Positions 1 to 6,606 of a DNA stretch of 15,348 nt are shown here, piece by piece. Below the pieces are notes generated by a model. That model did no database searches. It was not told the origin of the DNA and was given only the letters and a program-made list of their open reading frames with translations. Positions within the stretch are counted from its first letter, which is position 1; each line of letters starts with the position of its first letter. A program made the position numbers and the translations under genes. The DNA comes from JANNHP01 sp031404455 (GTDB lineage Bacteria > Planctomycetota > JAJSAM01 > JAJVHW01), in NCBI GenBank assembly GCA_031404455.1, contig JANNHP010000369.1:1-15348 (forward strand). Direction: 5' to 3'.

Positions 1-702
1 CGGCCGCTCCTGCGGCGGCTCGTCGTCGGGAGCGCTCGCCTCCGTCGCGTCGTCGGGGAGGAAGTAGGGGAGCACTTCCATCTCGCGCGGGAAGCCGAAC
101 TCCTTGTGCTTCGCGCGGCTGAACTCGCTCATCGCGATGAACGCGTCGACGTGAGCTCCGTTGCGCTCGAGCGTGTCTGTCGCGCGCCACAGTTGCGGCG
201 GACGATGGAACGCGAGTTGACAGCGAATGCATTCACGACCCGTGCACAGCTCGCGATTGTGCCGCCACAGAACGTGACTGGGGCACACCAGCCAATGCTC
301 GTGAGCCATGTAGAGCTTGAGTGCGTTGCCGTGCGCGAGTAGCCCCGGACCGCCGACGAGCGAGACGTTGTGGAAGTTCACGACGTCGAACTTCCCCTCG
401 TCGAGGATCCGGCGGATCCGCGCGCCGTGGACGATCGGACGTCCCGTCTGCTGCGTGAGGAGCGACGAGAGCGTCCCGTGGCGGCTCTCGAGCCGGTGGA
501 CCGTGAGGCCAGGGGGCTCCTTCACCGGAGCCGGCTCCTCGCCCGGCGCGAGTGCGCGCCACGCGTCCACGTCGTGGATGACGGTGACGCGGTGCCCGCG
601 CTCGACGAGCGCCCGCGAGAGGCGCTCGACGCCCATCGCGTCGCCGCCGAAGTGATACGGCGGGTAGAACGTCGTCAGCATGCAGAAGTTGAGGCCGCTC
701 AC
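1..702 (-). CDS. Glycosyltransferase, GT4-like (GT-B fold), N-terminal part, cut by the window edge
   Basis: Probably transfers a sugar from a nucleotide-sugar donor to a growing glycan at the cytoplasmic face of the membrane. The 234 visible residues are the N-terminal half. MLTTFYPPYHFGGDAMGVER (residues 8-27) is the glycine-rich acceptor-side opening typical of GT4 enzymes. HEHWLVCPSHVLW (135-147) and MSEFSRAKHKEFGFPREMEV (191-210) are also family-typical. Four cysteines (C140, C153, C158, C161; C-x12-C-x4-C-x2-C) could bind a metal. The chosen start is GTG at 702. A GAGGAGG ribosome site lies 8 bases upstream (711-717), and the GTG overlaps the stop of the upstream gene as GTGA, implying translational coupling. 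ATG at 681 is the alternative. It is the last visible gene of the operon that starts at 3396. The C-terminal donor-binding domain with the E-x7-E motif lies beyond base 1. The family call is secure; the substrate is unknown. Confidence 0.85.
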   Translation of the reverse strand, partial: MSGLNFCMLTTFYPPYHFGGDAMGVERLSRALVERGHRVTVIHDVDAWRALAPGEEPAPVKEPPGLTVHRLESRHGTLSSLLTQQTGRPIVHGARIRRILDEGKFDVVNFHNVSLVGGPGLLAHGNALKLYMAHEHWLVCPSHVLWRHNRELCTGRECIRCQLAFHRPPQLWRATDTLERNGAHVDAFIAMSEFSRAKHKEFGFPREMEVLPYFLPDDATEASAPDDEPPQERP

Positions 703-1889
703 GCCGCGGCCTCCTCGATCGCCGCGAGCGCCTTCTGCGCTGCGAGGCGCCACGTCAGCGAGCGTGCTCGTTCCTTCGCGCGGAGCGCCCGCGCGCGGCG
801 TTCGTCGTCGTCGAGGGCGGCGCTCCGCATCGCGTCGGCGAGAGCCTTCTCGTCGCCCGGGCGGACGAACCAGCCGCCGCCTTCGAGGAGCGAGGGGAGC
901 GGGCTCTCGATCGTGGCGATCACGGCGGCGCCCGCCGCGGCCGCCTCGACCGCCGGGAGGCCGAACCCCTCGCACTCCGACGGCAGCACGCACGCGAGCG
1001 CACCCGTGTGGAGCGCGCGCAGGCTCTCGTCCGGCACGAAGCCCGTCCAGTGCACGAGGTGCTTCGTCGCGAGCTTCTCGATCAGCGCCACGAGATCCGC
1101 GCGGCATCCGTGGAACACGTCGGCGTTCAAGGTCCCGACGAGCAGGAGATGAGGCGCGCCGGCGCCGGACTGTGCGAGGAGTGAGTGGGCGAGGTGCGCG
1201 TGCGCGCGCAGGAGCACGTCGATCCGCTTGTGCGGGTTGAAGCCGCCGACGTACGTGAACCAGCGCGCACCCTCGGGGAGTCCGGCGGCGCGTGCGGCGG
1301 CGGCGACGTCGCCCGCCGTCGAGTCCACGCGGTAGGCGGGCGACGGCGCCTCGGACGTCACGCGCAGGCGCGACGCGGGCACCCTGAACCGCGCGGCGAT
1401 GTCCTTCGCCGAGTAGTCCGACACCGTGAGCACGATCTTCGCCTGCCGCAGCGCGAGCCAGACCTTCAGCTTCCAGAAGGCCCGGGCCCGGCTGCTCGGC
1501 AGCGTCAGCTCCGGGAACCGCTCCGCGATGGTGTCGTGGATCGTGACGACGGCTCCGCGGGCGCGCACCAGAGGGAAGTAGCTGTAGACCGTCGGGAAGA
1601 AGAACGCGTCGAGGCGCTCGCTCCGCGCCGCGGCGGTGAACCGCAGCATGTCGCCCGGCGAGCGGTATCCGTCGGCCGCGGCGGCCTCGGTCGGAGCCAC
1701 GCGGCAGTCGACGGGCCGGACGCGGACGTTCGCCGCCGCGAGGTCGAGCGACGGCGCCTGGCCTGCGTCGGCGAAGAGCACGAACTCGTGGTCCCGGCCG
1801 AGCGCGGCCATCTCCGGCAGGAGCTCGCGCGTGAAGCGGCCGTAGCCGCGACGGTTGAACCAGCTCGTGGCGTCGACGCCGATCCTCAT
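699..1889 (-). CDS. Glycosyltransferase family 4 (mannosyltransferase-like)
   Basis: A complete 396-residue retaining GT-B glycosyltransferase, the usual length for GT4. The N-terminus MRIGVDATSWFNRRGYGRFT (1-20) is the characteristic acceptor-domain start with a G-x-G-R-F/Y loop. IHDTIAERFPE (117-127) is the next conserved segment. The donor domain opens with TYVGGFNPHKRID (212-224), followed by VHWTGFVPDESL (279-290). SECEGFGLPAVEAAAAG (304-320) is the nucleotide-sugar site, with the two glutamates of the E-x7-E motif at 307 and 315. It begins with ATG at 1889, 7 bases after the stop of the oxidoreductase gene. It has only a weak ribosome site, so coupling to that gene is likely. Its stop overlaps the next GTG start. 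Related proteins often add mannose or rhamnose in O-antigen and exopolysaccharide loci. The actual sugar cannot be read from the sequence. Confidence 0.92.
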   Translation of the reverse strand: MRIGVDATSWFNRRGYGRFTRELLPEMAALGRDHEFVLFADAGQAPSLDLAAANVRVRPVDCRVAPTEAAAADGYRSPGDMLRFTAAARSERLDAFFFPTVYSYFPLVRARGAVVTIHDTIAERFPELTLPSSRARAFWKLKVWLALRQAKIVLTVSDYSAKDIAARFRVPASRLRVTSEAPSPAYRVDSTAGDVAAAARAAGLPEGARWFTYVGGFNPHKRIDVLLRAHAHLAHSLLAQSGAGAPHLLLVGTLNADVFHGCRADLVALIEKLATKHLVHWTGFVPDESLRALHTGALACVLPSECEGFGLPAVEAAAAGAAVIATIESPLPSLLEGGGWFVRPGDEKALADAMRSAALDDDERRARALRAKERARSLTWRLAAQKALAAIEEAAA

Positions 1890-1896
1890 GGCGCCG

Positions 1897-3396
1897 TCAC
1901 TCTTTCCCGGCGGGCACCGCGGCGCGCGTCGCGCCTTCCTCGACGCGCTGCTGCTCGTGGTACTCGAAGTCGGTGTTCACCGCCCAGGTGTCGTGCGAGG
2001 CGCCGTACATGTTCTCGACGGTGAGCATCGCCGTGAGCATCGAGTGGTCCTGGTTGTTGTACTTGTGCATCCCGTTGCGCCCGGTCATGTGCAGGTTCGG
2101 GACCTTGTCGATCGCGCTGCGAACCTTGTCCAGGTGGCCCGAGTAGTCCGCGTCGTAGACCGGGTACGCCTTCGGAACCCTGACGACGTGGCCGTCGAAC
2201 ACCTTCGCCGGGTCGCCGAGGTTGAGCTCCCCGAGCTCCCTCTTCGCGAGCGCGATCAGCTCCGCGTCGGACGTGTTCCAGAGTCCGTCGCCCTTGAAGC
2301 AGAAGTACTCCATGCCGAGGCAGGTCCGGCCCGGGTCGGGCACCATGGCGCGGCTCCAGTTGTTGAAGTTCTGGATGCGCCCGACCTTCACGCCCGGCGT
2401 GTGGATGTAGATCCAATTGTCGGGAAAGAGGTCCTCGCCCTCGAGCATGAGCGCCACGACGAGGAAGTCGCGGTAGCGCAGCGAGTCGCCGGCGGTGTGG
2501 AGCTCCGCGGGGACGTGATCGCCGAGTGCTCTCACGACGTGCCGCACCGGCATGCTCGAGATCACGTGCTCGAACTCGAAGCGGTGCTCCGTGCCGCCTT
2601 CGGTGACGCGCAGCGCGCTGACCTTGCCGTCGGTGAGCTCCATCCCGCGCACGTGGTGCTGCATGAGCACGCGGCCGCCCATCTCCTCGATCCGGTCGCG
2701 GCAGCGCTCCCACATCTGACCCGGGCCGAGCCGCGGGTAGCGGAAGGAGGAGATGAGGCTCTTGATCTTGTCCGAGCGGCGGTTCATCGACGCCGCGTTC
2801 AGGATGGCCTTGCCGAGCGAGAGGTTCTGGATCCGCTGCGCGGCCCACTCGGCGCGGATCTCCGTGCAGGGCATGCCCCAGACCTTCTCGGTGTAGGTCC
2901 GGAAGAAGACGTCGTAGAGCCGGCGGCCGAAGCGGTTGCAGACCCACTGCTCGAAGTTGACCTCTTCCTTCTCCGGGAAGAGCTGGGCCTTCGCGTAGCT
3001 GAGCACGATGTGCACGGCCTCCGCGATGCCGAGCCCCGAGAGCGCGTTGCGCGCCTTCAGCGGGTAGTCGAAGAACTTGCCGCGGTAGTGGATGCGCGAG
3101 AGCCGCGGGACGTCGATGAACTCGTCGCCGAGGAGCTCCTCCCACATCGCCTGGACCGGAGTGATCTTCGTGAAGAACCGGTGGCCGCCGATGTCGAAGC
3201 GGTAGCCCTTGTAGAGGACCGTCCGCGAGATGCCGCCCACGTTGGGGTCGGCCTCGAACACGGTGACGTCCACCCCGCGCTTGGCGAGCTGGTACGCGGC
3301 GGTCAGCCCGGCGGGACCGGCGCCGACGATGCCGACACGGTCGCCGGGGCGCACGAGCGAGACGGCGCGGCTGGAAGTCGGAGCGCCTCCTACCAC
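1897..3396 (-). CDS. NAD(P)/FAD-dependent oxidoreductase related to UDP-galactopyranose mutase and amine oxidases
   Basis: A 499-residue cytoplasmic flavoprotein of the group often annotated as protoporphyrinogen-oxidase-like or UDP-galactopyranose mutase-like (PRK07208 type), which is common in glycan loci. The Rossmann dinucleotide motif is VGIVGAGPAGLTAAYQLAKR (21-40), continued by VFEADPNVGG (46-55). GGHRFFTK (70-77), YRGKFFDYPLK (104-114) and YTEKVWGMPC (168-177) match the UGM-like substrate domain. TGRNGMHKYNNQDHSML (438-454) is the C-terminal FAD-contact motif. The frame is open as far as ATG at 3540, but I chose GTG at 3396. A GGAGG site (3405-3409) lies 8 bases upstream, the residues before it look non-coding, and the sigma-54-type promoter candidate lies between the two starts. 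First gene of the minus-strand operon with two GT4 enzymes. It may make or modify a sugar nucleotide such as a furanose form; the substrate is unproven. Confidence 0.9.
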   Translation of the reverse strand: MVGGAPTSSRAVSLVRPGDRVGIVGAGPAGLTAAYQLAKRGVDVTVFEADPNVGGISRTVLYKGYRFDIGGHRFFTKITPVQAMWEELLGDEFIDVPRLSRIHYRGKFFDYPLKARNALSGLGIAEAVHIVLSYAKAQLFPEKEEVNFEQWVCNRFGRRLYDVFFRTYTEKVWGMPCTEIRAEWAAQRIQNLSLGKAILNAASMNRRSDKIKSLISSFRYPRLGPGQMWERCRDRIEEMGGRVLMQHHVRGMELTDGKVSALRVTEGGTEHRFEFEHVISSMPVRHVVRALGDHVPAELHTAGDSLRYRDFLVVALMLEGEDLFPDNWIYIHTPGVKVGRIQNFNNWSRAMVPDPGRTCLGMEYFCFKGDGLWNTSDAELIALAKRELGELNLGDPAKVFDGHVVRVPKAYPVYDADYSGHLDKVRSAIDKVPNLHMTGRNGMHKYNNQDHSMLTAMLTVENMYGASHDTWAVNTDFEYHEQQRVEEGATRAAVPAGKE

Positions 3397-3404
3397 CTGC
3401 AGAT

Positions 3405-3409
3405 CCTCC
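3405..3409 (-). promoter_or_regulatory. Ribosome binding site deciding the oxidoreductase start
   Basis: On the minus strand GGAGG lies 8 bases before GTG at 3396. No comparable site precedes the in-frame ATG at 3540, so this fixes the likely start. Confidence 0.75.
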
Positions 3410-3493
3410 CTCGACGCCGAGTCCCCCGAATCGCCATTGGGGAGTTTCGCCCCCTGCCTCGTTCCGTGGTTTCGGTCATGACCGCGGTTCCGG

Positions 3494-3510
3494 CGCAGTC
3501 GCCGTGCCAG
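3494..3510 (-). promoter_or_regulatory. Sigma-54-type (-24/-12) promoter candidate for the minus-strand operon
   Basis: The minus strand reads CTGGCACGGCGACTGCG. Against the sigma-54 consensus YTGGCACGrNNNTTGCW it agrees at 12 of 14 specified positions. These include the -24 GG, the whole TGGCACG block and the -12 GC, with correct spacing. Transcription would start near 3483. That gives a leader of about 87 bases before GTG at 3396 and places the upstream in-frame ATG (3540) outside the transcript. Activation would need an enhancer-binding protein that is not encoded in this window. Confidence 0.6.
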
Positions 3511-3530
3511 AACCCCGCGCAGATCCTGAC

Positions 3531-3550
3531 TGGCAACCACAAGATTGCTA
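3531..3550. repeat. Imperfect inverted repeat TGGCAA-N8-TTGCTA, possible activator site
   Basis: TGGCAA at 3531-3536 and TTGCTA at 3545-3550 are inverted copies at 5 of 6 bases with an 8-base spacer. The repeat sits in the shared control region, just upstream of the minus-strand sigma-54-type candidate. Enhancer-binding proteins often bind such dyads, but usually farther upstream of the promoter. Chance occurrence is possible. Confidence 0.25.
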
Positions 3551-3670
3551 CCGAAAAAGAGTTACGAGCAGCCGACGGGAGGGCGGCGGCTTCCGCACGT
3601 CGTTTCCGATGGACGCTCCGGACGCCCCTTCGAGCGCGACTCGTGGACATCGGCAGGCCCTGGACCTGGT

Positions 3671-3707
3671 CGAGGCTTCACGAGCCGTTCATGGGTCCCG
3701 AGCCTCG
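3671..3707. repeat. Inverted repeat CGAGGCT...AGCCTCG with a 23-base loop
   Basis: Perfect 7-base arms at 3671-3677 and 3701-3707 flank 23 bases in the control region. The repeat is about 110 bases upstream of the plus-strand sigma-54-type candidate, which is a usual distance for an enhancer-binding dyad. No function is proven. Confidence 0.3.
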
Positions 3708-3818
3708 GAGAGACGCCGCGGCGGGCCCAGCATTGACACGTCCCACCCGGCGAGGTAAGCAGGGCGCCCGCTCTGCCGGGGGCGCGTGATGGGCGCGCTC
3801 CGGAGGGATGCGGCGGAT

Positions 3819-3835
3819 CCGGCACGCTTCTTGTA
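3819..3835 (+). promoter_or_regulatory. Sigma-54-type (-24/-12) promoter candidate for the six-gene operon
   Basis: The sequence CCGGCACGCTTCTTGTA matches the sigma-54 consensus YTGGCACGrNNNTTGCW at 11 of 14 specified positions. GGCACG and TTG are intact and correctly spaced. The weak points are C for T at -26 and T for C in the -12 GC. Transcription would start near 3846, about 25 bases before ATG at 3871, which leaves just enough leader for the ribosome site at 3858-3863. Confidence 0.5.
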
Positions 3836-3870
3836 AGCCGAGTCGCGAACCAAACCCAGGGGATGAAGGC

Positions 3871-4794
3871 ATGGACGACAAGTTCGAGTTCCTGATGATC
3901 GGTGCGATGTACGAGAACGGCGGGAACACCACGCAGCGCCTGCTCGACGGGCATCCCGAGCTCTACTCGTACCCGTACGAATCGCAGCCCGGCACGAAGT
4001 ACGTGAACGACCACCTCACGTCGGTTTTCCCGAACAAGTACCGCTGGCCCGCGTTCGTTCTCCACGACACGACGGACCGGGACTACGAGACGATCATCGA
4101 CGAGGAGTGCAAGGTCCGGATCAAGACCCCGTCGTCGAGCAAGTTCAGGGACCACCCGATCGAGCTCTCCGACAAGGACCGCAAGGCGGCCTTCGTCCGG
4201 CTGATGCAGGACCGGCCCCGCACGCGCGGGAACCTGATGGCCGCGTTCTTCCGCGCGACCTCCGAGACGTGGCGCGACTCGAGGAAGACCGGGCGCGAGC
4301 ACGTCCACGTCGGGTACAGCCCGATCATCGTGGTGGACGCCGAGAAGATCCTGACCGACCTCCCGCACGCCCACGTGCTGCACGTCGTCAGGAATCCCTG
4401 GTCCGCGTACGCGGACACGAAGAAGCGCGCGGTGCCGCTGTCGATCGAGCACTACATGACCGGCTGGTGCCTGAACCAGATGTACGCGTTCGCCGCTCGC
4501 GACCGGTTCCCCGGCCGGGCGCACGTGCTGCGCTACGAGGACATCGTGGTCGATCCGGTCGGCGTCCTCTCCGGCGTGCTCGCGAAGATGGGCGTCGGGA
4601 GCTCCCCGACCCTCGCGAAGCCGTCGTGGAACGGACGCGAGATCGAGACGGTCCATCCGTGGGGCACCATCCGCACGCCCACTTCGGAGGCGAACCGCCG
4701 CACCGCGGCCGAGCTCTCCGCCGAGGAGGCGGACGACATCAGGCGTCGGACGAAGCACCTGCTCCCGGTCCTGGGGTACGAGAACGTTCCGTGA
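3871..4794 (+). CDS. Sulfotransferase-family protein with an atypical PAPS 5'-phosphosulfate loop
   Basis: A 307-residue protein most like bacterial Sulfotransfer_3 enzymes, which move sulfate from PAPS to carbohydrate or other hydroxyl groups. The first loop is FLMIGAMYENGGNTTQRLL (7-25) followed by DGHPEL (26-31). It holds the place of the usual R/K-S-G-T-T loop but has G-G-N-T-T and no basic residue there. The 3'-phosphate motif is clear: VLHVVRNPWSAYADTKKR (169-186), with R174 and S178. LRYEDIVVDP (220-229) is the usual downstream motif. No signal peptide or membrane segment is seen, so it is probably cytoplasmic. The start is ATG at 3871 with GGGGA 8 bases upstream. An in-frame ATG at 3808 would lie before the predicted transcription start. 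First gene of the six-gene operon; its stop overlaps the next start (GTGA). It may sulfate the glycan or bind a different phosphorylated ligand. Confidence 0.8.
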   Translation: MDDKFEFLMIGAMYENGGNTTQRLLDGHPELYSYPYESQPGTKYVNDHLTSVFPNKYRWPAFVLHDTTDRDYETIIDEECKVRIKTPSSSKFRDHPIELSDKDRKAAFVRLMQDRPRTRGNLMAAFFRATSETWRDSRKTGREHVHVGYSPIIVVDAEKILTDLPHAHVLHVVRNPWSAYADTKKRAVPLSIEHYMTGWCLNQMYAFAARDRFPGRAHVLRYEDIVVDPVGVLSGVLAKMGVGSSPTLAKPSWNGREIETVHPWGTIRTPTSEANRRTAAELSAEEADDIRRRTKHLLPVLGYENVP

Positions 4795-5804
4795 ACGAAC
4801 GCCCCGCGGCCCCCGATCCCCGGTCCGGTCCGTCAGGGGGGGAGTTCGATCCCGTCCTCGTGACAGGTGCCTCCGGGTTCGTCGGGGCGTGCGCGGTGCG
4901 CCGTCTGCTCGAGACGGGGCACCGCGTCTCGGTGCTCGTGCGTCCCGAAGCCAGGCTCTGGCGTCTGCGCGAGATCCTCGAGCACGAGCGGGTGCAGGTG
5001 CTGCGCGCCGACCTGACGGACGCCGCGTCCACCAGGGCGGCGGTGGCCTTCGCCCGTCCCCGCGCGATCGTGCACCTCGCGACCGAGGGCGCCTACGAGC
5101 ACCAGTCCGATTCGCGCCGCATCCTCGCCACGAACGTGATCGGCACGCTCAACCTCCTCGACGCCGGCGTCGAGGAGGGCGTGCGCCTCTTCGTCAACGC
5201 CGGAAGTTCGTCCGAGTACGGCTACAAGGACGCGCCGATGCGCGAGGACGACATCCTCGCGCCGAACAGCCACTACGCCGTCGCGAAGGCGGCCCAGACG
5301 CACCTCGTCGCGTACGCTGCGGCGAGCCGGGGCATAGCGTCCGTGACGTTCCGGCTGTTCTCGGTGTACGGACCGTGGGAGGAGCCGACGCGCCTCGTGC
5401 CGACGCTGATCCGACGGGCGCGCGCCGGGCTCCCGCTCGTGATGACGGCGCCCGACACCGCGCGCGACTTCATCCACGTGGATGACGTGCTCGACGCGAT
5501 GCTCGGTCTCGATCGGCTCGCCGGCCTCTGCGGCGAGGTCTTCAACCTGGGGACCGGCGTGCAGAGCACGCTGCGCCAGGTCGTCGACGCGGTGCAGCGC
5601 ACCGTCGGTGCGGCGTCCGAGGTCCGGTGGGGCGACATGCCGGCGCGCCGGTGGGACACGTCGGCGTGGTGCGCCGACGTGTCGCGCGCGCGCGACGTGC
5701 TCGGCTGGAGCGCGACGGTGGGTCTCGTGGACGGCGTGCGGCTCACGGCGTCGTGGATGAAGGAGAAGGGTGACGGCTATGGCCCCGATGAACGAACCCG
5801 CTGA
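4791..5804 (+). CDS. NAD-dependent epimerase/dehydratase (extended SDR, nucleotide-sugar type)
   Basis: A 337-residue cytoplasmic enzyme of the extended short-chain dehydrogenase family, the usual length for sugar-nucleotide 4-epimerases and dehydratases. The NAD-binding loop is VLVTGASGFVGACAVRRLL (22-40). HLATEGAYEH (95-104) and TNVIGTLNLLDA (114-125) follow. Catalytic residues are in GSSSEYG (138-144) and in the YxxxK motif HYAVAKAAQ (161-169), with Y162 and K166. RLFSVYGPWEEPTRLVP (188-204) and RDFIHVDDV (225-233) complete the family pattern. Start GTG at 4791 overlaps the sulfotransferase stop. A short hydrophilic lead of about 20 residues precedes the Rossmann fold. It overlaps the next gene by about 26 bases. 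Reaction type (epimerase, reductase or dehydratase) cannot be decided from the motifs. Its position next to the transketolase pair suggests that they act on the same sugar. Confidence 0.9.
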   Translation: MNERPAAPDPRSGPSGGEFDPVLVTGASGFVGACAVRRLLETGHRVSVLVRPEARLWRLREILEHERVQVLRADLTDAASTRAAVAFARPRAIVHLATEGAYEHQSDSRRILATNVIGTLNLLDAGVEEGVRLFVNAGSSSEYGYKDAPMREDDILAPNSHYAVAKAAQTHLVAYAAASRGIASVTFRLFSVYGPWEEPTRLVPTLIRRARAGLPLVMTAPDTARDFIHVDDVLDAMLGLDRLAGLCGEVFNLGTGVQSTLRQVVDAVQRTVGAASEVRWGDMPARRWDTSAWCADVSRARDVLGWSATVGLVDGVRLTASWMKEKGDGYGPDERTR

Positions 5805-6606
5805 CGCCGGACGCCTGCGCCGGTCCGCCGCCGCCATGCGCAAGCGGATCATCGAGCAGTCGCTCGCGTCCAACGTCGGGCACGTCGGCTCCGCGCTCTC
5901 GATCGTGGAGACCGTCGTCGTGCTCTTCGAATCCGTGATGCGCGAGCCCGGCACGCGGGGACCCGCGCGGGACCGTTTCATCCTCGGCAAGGGGCACGCT
6001 TCGCTCGCGCTCTACTGCGCGCTCAGGGAGCGCGGGATCGTCGACGAGGAGACGTTCCGCACGTTCGCGGGCGACGGCTCGCTCCTCGGGGTGCACCCCG
6101 AGGTGTTCCTCCCCGGAGTGGACGTGTCGACGGGATCGCTCGGACAGGGTCTCTCGATCGGCTGCGGCCTGGCGCTCGGCATGCGCGAGCGCGGGCTCGA
6201 TTCGCGGGTGTTCGCGCTGCTCTCCGACGCGGAGTGCAACGAGGGCCAGGTGTGGGAGGCCGCGATGTTCGCGGCGCACCACGGCCTCTCGAACCTCACC
6301 GCGATCGTCGACCTGAACGGGCTCCAGGCGATGGGACGCACGAAGGACGTCATCGATCTCGACGCCATGGCGTCCCGATGGGCCGCCTTCGGATGGGACG
6401 CCGTCGAGGTCGACGGCCACGACGTCGCCGCGCTCGGCGCCACGCTCTCGGCCCCGGGCACCTCCGGGCGGCCGAAGATGGTCGTCGCGCGGACCCTGCT
6501 CGGCAAGGGCGTGTCGTTCATGGAGGACCGCATCGAGTGGCACTATCGCAACCTCACGCCTGAGCTCGCGGCGCAGGCCCTCGCCGAGATCGGAGCCGGG
6601 TCATGA
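5779..6606 (+). CDS. Transketolase, N-terminal (thiamine diphosphate pyrophosphate-binding) subunit
   Basis: A 275-residue protein matching the N-terminal third of transketolase, encoded apart from the rest as in two-gene transketolases. Motifs in order: NVGHVGSALSIVE (32-44), ILGKGHASLALY (68-79), STGSLGQGLSIG (117-128), and the thiamine diphosphate and Mg site LLSDAECNEGQVWEAAMFAA (147-166) followed by IVDLNGLQAMG (176-186). D150 and N180 fit the metal ligands. The usual GDG is SDA here, close to the LSDGE form of other split transketolases. GRPKMVVARTLLGKGVSFME (230-249) is the typical end. It should pair with the next product to move a two-carbon ketol unit between sugars. The start is ambiguous: ATG 5779 has AAGGG 8 bases upstream, while GTG 5770 and ATG 5788 are alternatives. 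It overlaps the epimerase end and ends in ATGA with the next gene. Confidence 0.92.
   Translation: MAPMNEPADAGRLRRSAAAMRKRIIEQSLASNVGHVGSALSIVETVVVLFESVMREPGTRGPARDRFILGKGHASLALYCALRERGIVDEETFRTFAGDGSLLGVHPEVFLPGVDVSTGSLGQGLSIGCGLALGMRERGLDSRVFALLSDAECNEGQVWEAAMFAAHHGLSNLTAIVDLNGLQAMGRTKDVIDLDAMASRWAAFGWDAVEVDGHDVAALGATLSAPGTSGRPKMVVARTLLGKGVSFMEDRIEWHYRNLTPELAAQALAEIGAGS

Larger units (their letters stand above)
3397..3870. other. Intergenic region between the two divergent operons
   Basis: This 474-base stretch has no convincing gene. Short open frames in it have mixed, non-coding-like composition and no ribosome sites. It is less uniformly GC-rich than the flanking genes, for example around 3536-3565. 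It holds sigma-54-type candidates on both strands (3494-3510 minus, 3819-3835 plus). It also holds an imperfect inverted repeat (3531-3550), a longer-loop inverted repeat (3671-3707) and an isolated TTGACA (3733-3738). It is best read as a shared control region, with the space between the promoters available for activator binding. Confidence 0.65.

Noticed and set aside
3733..3761. TTGACA as a sigma-70 -35 box for the six-gene operon
   Set aside because: The hexamer is perfect, but at 16-18 bases downstream there is no reasonable -10 (best is TAAGCA), whereas a sigma-54-type site lies closer to the gene.
1855..3789. A 644-codon plus-strand open frame opposite the oxidoreductase gene
   Set aside because: The translation is a low-complexity run of R, A, V, E, H and L typical of the antisense of GC-rich genes. 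It has no motifs and covers a well-supported flavoprotein on the other strand.
3541..3807. Small genes in the spacer between the operons
   Set aside because: Several short frames exist on both strands, but none has a ribosome site, recognisable motif or gene-like codon use.
4107..4790. Upstream extension of the epimerase frame into the sulfotransferase gene
   Set aside because: The residues before GTG 4791 are Arg/Pro-rich shadow of the sulfotransferase. The Rossmann fold starts shortly after 4791, and the GTGA overlap fits the operon pattern.
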